Assembly (NCBI GenBank): GCA_029940475.1
Contig: JAPYUT010000005.1
Span: 1-64,000, forward strand
DNA: 64,000 nucleotides
Direction of reading: 5' to 3'
From: Verrucomicrobiales bacterium
GTDB taxonomy: Bacteria; Verrucomicrobiota; Verrucomicrobiia; Verrucomicrobiales; DEV007
Shown here: positions 54,701 to 61,432 of the stretch, one piece after another
Position numbering within the stretch: position 1 is the stretch's first letter
Layout of the letters: every line of letters begins with the position of its first letter
Made by a program: the position numbers and the translations under genes
The notes under the pieces: model-generated
The model's input: only the letters and a program-made list of their open reading frames with translations
What the model was told of the DNA's origin: nothing
The model's database searches: none

Positions 54701-55183
54701 GCCGGCCTGATGTGGGTAAAGGGCCCGAATATCATGCAGGGCTATCTTGGAAGGGATGACCTGACGGCCGAGGTAATTGATAATGGATGGTATAACACAG
54801 GCGATATTGCTGCCATTAATGAGGACGGGTTCATTACGATTACCGATCGCCTGAGCCGGTTCAGTAAGATTGGCGGGGAAATGGTTCCGCACATCAAGAT
54901 TGAGGAGGTTTTGCACAGCGTTGCGGAACTGACCGAGCAGTCTTTTGCAGTTACCGGGTTGCCGGATGAGAAAAAAGGCGAGCGCATCGCGGTTCTTCAC
55001 ACCCTGGAAGAGCAAGCGCTGGAAAAAGTGATTGCCGGTCTGGCAGACGCGGGCATTCCAAATTTATGGAAGCCGAAAAAGGACCAGTTTTTCCAAGTGT
55101 CAGAACTTCCCTACCTCGGAAGCGGCAAACTTGATTTAAAGGGCATTAAAAATGTGGCGGCAGAACGGGTGGCAGGCATATAG
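51707..55183 (+). CDS. aas: LplT-Aas-type fusion: lysophospholipid transporter, PlsC acyltransferase, acyl-ACP synthetase
   Basis: One 1158-residue protein with three parts. Residues about 20-430 are an MFS transporter like LplT, which flips lysophospholipids inward ('LFIVQLQGAFSDNLFKFLVVF'). Residues about 440-640 are a PlsC acyltransferase with the H-x4-D motif in 'VSNHLSMADALFV' and 'IFAEGEISR'. The remainder is an AMP-binding acyl-ACP synthetase ('TIIFSSGSTGEPKGAMLSHYN', 'YGCTECSP', 'GWYNTGDIAAINEDGF'). It re-acylates lysophosphatidylethanolamine. In E. coli LplT and Aas are separate. ATG follows AGGA by seven bases. Confidence 0.95.
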   Translation: MQTTEGIPENAITEGQEKPGSQDEPISSPKGFWALFIVQLQGAFSDNLFKFLVVFTSIKGSPPEEQAFRVFLVAAVAALPFILFSMVAGCLASRFSKGRVITWTKILEIGIMILGVLALKTLDFNFMLVVIFLMSVQSAIFSPAKYASIPELLPSKKLSWGNGVIGLGTFGGIIAGVTAAGILYEKVFGADKVWMAGAFLICLAVAGAWMSRSITRYPAASPGKRIQINFIGDLIGNLKLVAKNRVLGLAMVGSVYFWLLGALYQSTLIVYGDNFNPSLSADQMGYMQAFLAIGIGAGCGLAGYLSGNKVEYGLIPLGAFGLAACSIILGIFEFSFLGASVVLTFLGIAGGFFIVPINALIQHLPERKDKGPVLAANGWLSSAGVFLAALLFYLLKGGIGVDAKVMFWIIGTVTVVGTIYAVCLVSDSLARFVLWALTHTFYRVRVLNRENFPERGGALLVSNHLSMADALFVIASTDRRIRFIMHQDQFNKWWVKPIARMLKVITISADFGPKELIKSLKQASDCVKNGEVVCIFAEGEISRIGGQTLPFRKGMELIMRKLDAPVIPVHLDNVWGSIFSFQRGRVYWKIPRQIPYPITVSYGEPMSSGSLPHEVRREVVALSAEAWNQRKGRLPTIGQAFVRTARRARGRMAFADSSGKELSYMKALIGALVLAKKLRKHWDGEQNVGILIPPSVGGALANLAGILMGKTVVNLNYTLSGEGIRSCVEQCNISCVISSEKVIRKLKIDPGVPMIALEEIATDTTRREKIAAAAMAFLCPRKMLLRRLAGGRTITLDDTATIIFSSGSTGEPKGAMLSHYNIVSNMMQLNQAFDFKHDDRFLGVLPFFHSLGFTATLIGPAILGVGAAYHPLPTDTRSISKLIPHYKLTLLLATPTFLQLYLRGCKPEQMETINLVVVGAEKLPQRLADAFEEKFGIQPLEAYGCTECSPGVAVNTPSLVDGEIDQSGNRPGTIGRALAGMSVRIVNPETGASCGFDEAGLMWVKGPNIMQGYLGRDDLTAEVIDNGWYNTGDIAAINEDGFITITDRLSRFSKIGGEMVPHIKIEEVLHSVAELTEQSFAVTGLPDEKKGERIAVLHTLEEQALEKVIAGLADAGIPNLWKPKKDQFFQVSELPYLGSGKLDLKGIKNVAAERVAGI

Positions 55184-55223
55184 ACCTTGGCGGCATGACA
55201 CAGCAGCACCGACCATATGTTTC

Positions 55224-56441
55224 TCAGTATATCAGCACACTTGCCCGCCGCTTGGCAAAAGCGGCAAGGTCAGCCTGCCAGTAGGCGCGGATTTCCTTAA
55301 GCGGCTGTCCGGCAAGGATTGCGTTGGCACTTTCTGGATGAACGAGCAGCTTATCGAGGTGTACAACCTGCCACTTTTCGCGATAAAGCTTGCGCAGGGC
55401 AAGCGCCATTGTGATTCCGAGGTCGACAGTTCGGGCATGGTGGTCTGTTAGCAGGATACGAACTCCGCCGCAGCGCTGTCCTGCAAATTTACTGGCCATC
55501 GGAGTAAAGGAAGCGGGGACAAAATCAATTCCCGGCAAATGTGCCTGCTTTAGCACCGCAGCAAAGTCCCCGGCGTTGATATAGGGCGCACCGACGAGCT
55601 CAAAGGGCCGCTTAGTGCCGCGCCCGACAGACAGGTTGGTGAATTCAAGGAGCCCAACGCCCGGGTAAAGTATTGCCGCCGGAAGATTGCGAATATTGGG
55701 CGAAGGGTTAGTCCACCGCAGACCCGTGGCACCAAAGAGCTGTTGACGTTTCCAGTTACGAATAGGAATAACAACCAAGTCAAGATCAGTAAAACGTTCC
55801 TGCCGGAACAGCCTCGCCAACTCGCCGGTCGTCATCCCGTGGCGGACAGGAATTTTATGGTATCCGGTGAAAGTTTGCTTACCATCAAGCAAGGGTCCTT
55901 CGACGATGATTCCACCAATCGGGTTTACCCGGTCGAGGACGAAAAACTTGCACTTGGCCAATTGTGCCGCCTCCATGCAATTGCCCATGGTGGAGATATA
56001 GGTGTAAAAGCGGCAACCGATATCCTGAATGTCGAATACCAGGGCATCAATGTCCTTGAGAAACCCGGGAGAGGGTTTGCGCGTTGCACCATAAAGGCTG
56101 TGGATTTTCAACCCGGTTTTGCGATCAATACCATCGTCAATTTTTCCCTCAGCAGTGCCGCGGATGCCGTGCTCGGGACTAAATAGCCTCACAAGCTTCA
56201 AATTTGGAGCTGCGTGGAGCAGGTCGATTGTTGTTTTGCCATTGCGCGCCTGTCCGGAATGATTGGTGATTAGGCCGATCCTCAACCCTGCGAGTGGCTT
56301 GAAAGAGGATTGAACCAGGGAATCGATGCCATTTAATACATTACCTTTGAGTGTTGGTACTACACACAAAAGCAATTGTAGGCTCAAGGCCTGGCAGTAG
56401 CCTGCGGCCCGTTTATGTAATTTGCCGGTAAACACTGCCAA
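55224..56441 (-). CDS. namZ: Exo-beta-N-acetylmuramidase NamZ-like (DUF1343)
   Basis: The 405-residue protein has an N-terminal hydrophobic segment, then DUF1343: 'GLRIGLITNHSGQARNGKTTIDLLH', 'RLFSPEHGIRGTAEGKIDDGIDRKTGLKIHSLYG', 'DALVFDIQDIGCRFYTYISTMG', 'FVLDRVNPIGGIIVEGPLLD' and 'TNLSVGRGTKRPFELVGAPYI'. Characterised members release MurNAc from non-reducing ends of peptidoglycan fragments. It lies 18 nt after deoC and is likely cotranscribed with it. Confidence 0.9.
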   Translation of the reverse strand: MAVFTGKLHKRAAGYCQALSLQLLLCVVPTLKGNVLNGIDSLVQSSFKPLAGLRIGLITNHSGQARNGKTTIDLLHAAPNLKLVRLFSPEHGIRGTAEGKIDDGIDRKTGLKIHSLYGATRKPSPGFLKDIDALVFDIQDIGCRFYTYISTMGNCMEAAQLAKCKFFVLDRVNPIGGIIVEGPLLDGKQTFTGYHKIPVRHGMTTGELARLFRQERFTDLDLVVIPIRNWKRQQLFGATGLRWTNPSPNIRNLPAAILYPGVGLLEFTNLSVGRGTKRPFELVGAPYINAGDFAAVLKQAHLPGIDFVPASFTPMASKFAGQRCGGVRILLTDHHARTVDLGITMALALRKLYREKWQVVHLDKLLVHPESANAILAGQPLKEIRAYWQADLAAFAKRRASVLIY

Positions 56442-56459
56442 TTGGGCTACTCTCTCATT

Positions 56460-57347
56460 TTATCCCATCGGGAAATAATCGGCGCTCTGGTAATTACCGT
56501 CTGTCATTTTGGCAATCTGCAGGGTTACATCAGTAAGCAGTGAACTAGCCCCGAAACGAAACAGCTTCGGTGTCAGCCAGGCATCTCCCAGCGTTTCCTT
56601 AACCATTACCAGATACTGCAGGGCCTCCTTGGCGCTGCGGATTCCCCCGGCGGGCTTCATACCGATTTTCCGGCCGGTTTCATAATAATAATCACGAATT
56701 GCCTCAAGCATGACAAGGCTGACCGGAAGCGTTGCCGCACTCGCAATCTTGCCGGTGGATGTCTTGATAAAGTGTGCACCACTGCGCATGGCTATATCAC
56801 TGGCAAGGCGGACTTTGTCGTAGGCTCCAATTTCACCGGTCTCAAAAATCACCTTGAGGTGGGCTTTGCCGCATGCCTTGCGCACAGCACGGATTTCGCT
56901 GCCGACACGTTTAAGGTCGCCGCGCAAAAAGGCACTGCGCGCAATCACCATGTCGATTTCCTTGGCTCCTTCGGCGACCGCGAAGCGAACCTCGTCAAGA
57001 CGCATTTCAAGCGGAACTTGTCCTGAGGGGAAAGAAGTGGCCACGGAAGCAACACCGACTTTTGAACCCGCAAGCAACTTTTTCGCCTTGCGCACAAGGT
57101 TTGGATAAACACAAACCGCAGCACAAGGCGGGCAAACATATTGCGCCGACATTGGCGTAAGTGCCTTATGGCAAAGGTATTGAAGTTTTCCGTCGGTATC
57201 CGAACCTTCAAGCGTGGTCAGATCCATCATCGAAACCGCGAGCCTGAGGCCAGCGGACTTAGTCTCGGTTTTAATGCTGCGCCTTGTGAATTTCGCTGCC
57301 CGTTCCTTGACGCCGACCTGATCGACACTGGCGGAGGGAAATTTCAT
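56460..57347 (-). CDS. deoC: Deoxyribose-phosphate aldolase
   Basis: About 295 residues, a TIM barrel class I aldolase. It cleaves 2-deoxyribose 5-phosphate to glyceraldehyde 3-phosphate and acetaldehyde. Schiff-base and proton-transfer lysines are in 'AHFIKTSTGKIA' and 'GMKPAGGIRSAKEAL'; 'AAVCVYPNLVRKAKKLL' and 'VGVASVATSFPSGQ' are other conserved parts. ATG at 57347 is preferred; the frame also has a TTG at 57380. It is the long DeoC form. namZ follows closely. Confidence 0.93.
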   Translation of the reverse strand: MKFPSASVDQVGVKERAAKFTRRSIKTETKSAGLRLAVSMMDLTTLEGSDTDGKLQYLCHKALTPMSAQYVCPPCAAVCVYPNLVRKAKKLLAGSKVGVASVATSFPSGQVPLEMRLDEVRFAVAEGAKEIDMVIARSAFLRGDLKRVGSEIRAVRKACGKAHLKVIFETGEIGAYDKVRLASDIAMRSGAHFIKTSTGKIASAATLPVSLVMLEAIRDYYYETGRKIGMKPAGGIRSAKEALQYLVMVKETLGDAWLTPKLFRFGASSLLTDVTLQIAKMTDGNYQSADYFPMG

Positions 57348-57405
57348 CAAGAACGCAGGCAATACTGGATTGGCGGGCAAAAAGATTACCCATTTTTGGA
57401 TATTT

Positions 57406-58221
57406 TCAGAATAATCGCAGCATATCCTTTATCGATTGCCGCCAGAGAAAAAACAAGCCGCGCCAGGAATAGCGAAAGGTTCCATTGCCTGACAGGCGGA
57501 TGAGGCCGCGGTCAAGGTTGTGATCGATCTGGTTACGCATTTCCCGTTCAGCGATGTTGCGCAGGTCATCAGGGCGGTCTTCCTGTAAATGATCCTTTGC
57601 TATGCCGCGATGAGCCAGAAAAGCGCGGTGTGAATTAAGTATTTCCGCGAACGACTGGCTTGCGGGCGCACGCTTGATTTCAATGTCCGGGGTGATCTTC
57701 ATGGAATAGCTGAACGGATAGTTCCAGGTAGTCCATGTTTTCCCGTCCGAGGTGCGGGAGGAGACACTCATATATGCAAAAGCCACATGGCTTTGCTGGT
57801 TGAGGTTGATTGTGGCCTGGGCCTTTAATTCAGGATCATAAAAAAAGCGGGTAAACTGTTCCACCCCGTCCCACTCCCAGCCCGAGTCCTGGGCATGTTC
57901 AAATCCAGCGTCTTCAACATCACTGGTGAATTGCTTGAGTAACCGGGATGTGTCAGCCGGCGGATAACGGTGGCGCATCTTCTTGTCGAGCGGCAAACGA
58001 AGTGTCCGAATGCGTGTCAGTAAATCCAGCCAAGGCAGGAAGAACCAGCCGCTAATTGCCGTGCAACCCCATATTATGTTGTTATTTCCGAGGAAGTAGC
58101 CGGCAAGAAATGTCGCAACAATTATCGCAGGGACACTGCATTTACGAATCAAGGGCAGGTTGAATGTACGGCAGGCAAGAGCAAGAAACAGGGTGCCGAT
58201 GACAAGCAGGAATTCGAACAT
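57406..58221 (-). CDS. Membrane protein of unknown function
   Basis: The 271-residue protein has three N-terminal hydrophobic segments (about 3-17, 28-48 and 52-68), a soluble domain of about 150 residues with no recognised motif, and an amphipathic C-terminal end ending 'WRQSIKDMLRLF'. It is on the same strand as deoC, with 58 nt between. Function unknown. Confidence 0.65.
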   Translation of the reverse strand: MFEFLLVIGTLFLALACRTFNLPLIRKCSVPAIIVATFLAGYFLGNNNIIWGCTAISGWFFLPWLDLLTRIRTLRLPLDKKMRHRYPPADTSRLLKQFTSDVEDAGFEHAQDSGWEWDGVEQFTRFFYDPELKAQATINLNQQSHVAFAYMSVSSRTSDGKTWTTWNYPFSYSMKITPDIEIKRAPASQSFAEILNSHRAFLAHRGIAKDHLQEDRPDDLRNIAEREMRNQIDHNLDRGLIRLSGNGTFRYSWRGLFFLWRQSIKDMLRLF

Positions 58222-58309
58222 AAAAAATTACCGGCTGCGGGTTACTACGCAGATAACGGGGCTTTTAATATACATTGCTCAGGGAGGTGACGACAAAAAT
58301 TAGTTCAGG

Positions 58310-59395
58310 CTAGGCCGCCGGAGGAGGATTTTCGGCTGTTTGTGCCTGATTTCCGGGTTCTTCGACCAATAGGGAATTCTGTTGAAGATCCGCAAAAATC
58401 AGTCTCCCGGCACTTGTCGGCAGAGCTCCGGAGACAACCACCTCAACGGTTTTACCCAGTAATTGCACAGCCCGGTTGACGACAATCATTGTGCCGTCAG
58501 GCAAGTAACCAACCGCTTGGTTTTCGTCTCGACCTTCTTTCATCAGGGTTAATTCAAGATGGTCGCCGGGGCTTACTGTTGGCCGAAGTGCACGCGCGAG
58601 ATCGTTGAAATTAAGGACTTTTACTCCCTGTAGCTGCGCCACCTTGCCGAGGTTGGCATCGTTAGTGGCAATGTGGGCATAAAGTCGGCGAGCCAACTGG
58701 ATAAGCTTGGTATCCACCAGTGCTTCTGCTTCCATCCGGGATTCGTGGATGCTAACCTGCAAGCACGGAGTTTGTTTTAACTGCTCAATTGACTCGAGTC
58801 CGCGCTTACCGCGCTCGGACTTAATTACGTCGGGCGCGTCGGCCAGAATGTGCAACTCGTCGAGCACGAAACGCGGGATGATGATGGTTCCCCCGAGAAA
58901 ACCTGTCTCGCAGACCTTGGGCAAGCGACCATCAATAATCACATTGGTATCCACAATCAGCGGTTGATCCACCAGTGAGTCCTGACGGAAACGGACGTAG
59001 GGGATAATGAATGAAAATTCTTCACGGTTTGAACGCAGCGCCAGCATTGTTCCCAGGAAACCGAGGCCCGTGTAAACCGTCAACTTGATGACATTTTCGA
59101 TGGTTTCATGGTTTTCTATCCCGCGAAACCAGATATTATCAAAAAAATTGACGCGTAAAATCAGCCAGGCACAAAACAAGCCGACCATTAAGCCTATCGT
59201 GCCATGTGAAAAACCCCGGAAAGTAAAATAACGCAGCAGGTGGTCGAGAATAATTAACAGGGCTCCATAGCAGGCGCCGGCTGTGGCTCCGAGGTGCACA
59301 CCGGCCTCGAAGCTCTTGGCAATGATCATTCCAATAGCGATACAGATCGCAAGGACTATCCCGCGGATGATATTAATTGAAAGAGTACTATCCAT
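58310..59395 (-). CDS. Membrane PIN/TRAM domain protein (YacL-like)
   Basis: About 361 residues. Four N-terminal membrane segments precede a PIN nuclease domain with the first metal Asp in 'LIVDTNVIIDGRLPKVCETGF' and others in 'DELHILADAPDVIKSERGKRGLE' and 'YAHIATNDANLGKVA', then a TRAM RNA-binding module ('VSPGDHLELTLMKEGRDENQAVGYLPDGTMIVV'). This is the YacL-like family of putative ribonucleases; activity is not proven here. ATG at 59395 precedes the first membrane helix. Confidence 0.92.
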   Translation of the reverse strand: MDSTLSINIIRGIVLAICIAIGMIIAKSFEAGVHLGATAGACYGALLIILDHLLRYFTFRGFSHGTIGLMVGLFCAWLILRVNFFDNIWFRGIENHETIENVIKLTVYTGLGFLGTMLALRSNREEFSFIIPYVRFRQDSLVDQPLIVDTNVIIDGRLPKVCETGFLGGTIIIPRFVLDELHILADAPDVIKSERGKRGLESIEQLKQTPCLQVSIHESRMEAEALVDTKLIQLARRLYAHIATNDANLGKVAQLQGVKVLNFNDLARALRPTVSPGDHLELTLMKEGRDENQAVGYLPDGTMIVVNRAVQLLGKTVEVVVSGALPTSAGRLIFADLQQNSLLVEEPGNQAQTAENPPPAA

Positions 59396-59481
59396 GAACC
59401 GGATCGATTTATCACGAAGGTGGCTTATATGCAACTGCTACCCGTTCCGGGGAGAGCGCTTTTATAGCGAGCATGATTTTA

Positions 59482-60477
59482 CTATCGTCCGCCGAGAAAT
59501 CCCTTGCGCCGGGGGCTGACTTTGCTGCCTGGAGGACCATCGTCAGCTTTACTGCTGTCACGGTAACGCAGGATGCCGCTGCGCCTGATATTTACAAGAA
59601 ATGCCTGCAGTTCCTTCTTTAGCTCCGGATCATTCAGCAATGCTGCCAGCAATCCGTCGCCATTGTTGATCTTGTCAGTAAAAGCACTGATGCCCTCGGC
59701 AGCACTGGAGAGCTTGCTTATCCCTTGCTCCAAGGCCGCAACCGCATCACTGCCGCGCTCAATCAAGGGTGTTATTTTTTTCGATGCAGTATTGAGATTG
59801 GCACTGGCGTTTTTAAGATTAGTCAAGAGGGCACGGAGATTGTCGGTGTTATCTTCGGCGAGGACGCGCTTATTGATTGATCCCACGGCCGCGGTCATTT
59901 CACGCACCGCAACATTAAAGCTTTCCAGGTTTTCCTCGTGTAAGATTTTTTGATCGATTTTCCCGACAGCACTGCCAAGGTCCACCAGTGCACCCCTGAT
60001 ATCCTCCAGGACCAATTGCCCCTTGGCTGAAAGATTTTCAGCGGATGAAGCCAGCGCACTGAAGCCGGTGCCGCGATCGCCCTTCAAGATGCTTCCCGGC
60101 TTAATGAATTTGCCGGAGAGTTCTTTTGGAACCGTGATTTCGATCAAGGCATCCCCGAGCAGGCCGCTGCTGCCGACTGTAAACTTGGCATTTTCAGGAA
60201 TTTGAAAGTCCTCGAATATCTCCAGATCTACAATTGCGCCGGCGTAATCACTGATATTGACCCGCGGTGGGTTGGCTACCCTGCCAATTTTTACCCCGCC
60301 AAGGCGGATTTCTGTGTCTTTTACCAGTCCCCCGCCATCATTAAACATCACGGTTAGCGGGTAGGTTTTTTTGAACCTCTCGTTAAAGTCACCAAACTGG
60401 ACAATGAGCCCGCCAAGCACGATGAGACTGATGAGCAGAAAAAATCCCACCAGAAGTTCTGTGCGTTTTTCCTTCAT
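59482..60477 (-). CDS. mlaD: MlaD-type MCE protein
   Basis: The 331-residue protein has one N-terminal membrane anchor ('ELLVGFFLLISLIVLGGLIVQFG') and an MCE domain ('VMFNDGGGLVKDTEIRLGGVKIGRV', 'FTVGSSGLLGDALIEITVP'), followed by a helical, coiled-coil-like tail. In the Mla system MlaD forms a periplasmic hexameric ring moving phospholipids between membranes. The mlaF ATPase gene is just upstream in transcription order; no mlaE permease gene is adjacent. Reading is partly by family similarity. Confidence 0.9.
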   Translation of the reverse strand: MKEKRTELLVGFFLLISLIVLGGLIVQFGDFNERFKKTYPLTVMFNDGGGLVKDTEIRLGGVKIGRVANPPRVNISDYAGAIVDLEIFEDFQIPENAKFTVGSSGLLGDALIEITVPKELSGKFIKPGSILKGDRGTGFSALASSAENLSAKGQLVLEDIRGALVDLGSAVGKIDQKILHEENLESFNVAVREMTAAVGSINKRVLAEDNTDNLRALLTNLKNASANLNTASKKITPLIERGSDAVAALEQGISKLSSAAEGISAFTDKINNGDGLLAALLNDPELKKELQAFLVNIRRSGILRYRDSSKADDGPPGSKVSPRRKGFLGGR

Positions 60478-60555
60478 TTTTGTGTTTCAGGGCCTATGGG
60501 CAATGCCACATGAAGCGTCGCTAATTTGGAAGAATAACCCACAATCACGCTTTTT

Positions 60556-61326
60556 CTAGGACGGGACGCCGGAATGCCCGGAAACGAAATTTATCACCAC
60601 TGGATCCTTGCAATCACGAAGTTCTGCGGGTGTTCCACAGAAATAAACCATTCCCTCGTGCAGGAATGCGATACGATCAGCGATTGTCTCCGCGCTTTTC
60701 ATGTCATGGGTTACGACCACGGATGTCACGCCATAATGTTCCTGCATCTGTAAAATCAATTTGTTGATAGCGCCGGTTGCTATCGGGTCCAGCCCCGCCG
60801 TCGGCTCATCGTAAAGTATTAATTCGGGGCGGGTAATCATTGCCCGGGCCAGGGCCACGCGTTTACGCATCCCGCCACTCAGGTCGATTGGCATTTTGTT
60901 GATATGTTCAGCCAGGTCCACGAGCTCAAGTGCCGCGGTCACTTTTTCGGTTAATTTGTCAGGAGCGCCCTCCCTGCTCTCGCGCAGAGGGAAGGCGACG
61001 TTTTGTCCAACACTCATTGAGTCAAACAGTGCACCGTTTTGGAATAAAAGGCCAATGCTCTGCCTGACCGTTGCCAATTTTCGTTTTGAGAGCATCGCGA
61101 TGTCCTGCCCCTTGATTAACACCCGCCCATTATCGGGGCGCATGAGGCCGGTGATGTGTTTAAGAACAACGCTTTTGCCGCCACCACTTGCCCCGATTAA
61201 AACCATTGTTTCACCCTGGCGGATTTCAAGGGTGACGCCGCACAGGATTTTTTGTATTCCGATGGACTTGCTTAAATTATCCAGGCGGACAAAGGCAGCA
61301 GCCGAATTTCCGTTTCCCTTACTCAT
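60556..61326 (-). CDS. mlaF: ABC transporter ATPase MlaF
   Basis: The 256-residue ATPase has Walker A 'VLIGASGGGKSVVLKHITGL', signature 'DLSGGMRKRVALARAMI', Walker B 'PELILYDEPTAGLDPIAT' and H-loop 'SVVVTHDMKSA'. The 'GASGGGKSV' Walker A is typical of MlaF-type, MCE-linked ATPases. It powers phospholipid transport with MlaE and MlaD. mlaD lies 78 nt downstream. It is divergent from uvrA. Confidence 0.94.
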   Translation of the reverse strand: MSKGNGNSAAAFVRLDNLSKSIGIQKILCGVTLEIRQGETMVLIGASGGGKSVVLKHITGLMRPDNGRVLIKGQDIAMLSKRKLATVRQSIGLLFQNGALFDSMSVGQNVAFPLRESREGAPDKLTEKVTAALELVDLAEHINKMPIDLSGGMRKRVALARAMITRPELILYDEPTAGLDPIATGAINKLILQMQEHYGVTSVVVTHDMKSAETIADRIAFLHEGMVYFCGTPAELRDCKDPVVINFVSGHSGVPS

Positions 61327-61432
61327 ATCGATACATAAGACCTATCCGCACCGGAGTCGAAACGCAAACAGCGTTGCCGCTTGAATCCATTTGTCTTGGA
61401 AAGGCTGCGATTTTCGTCCTAGCTAAGCAGAC

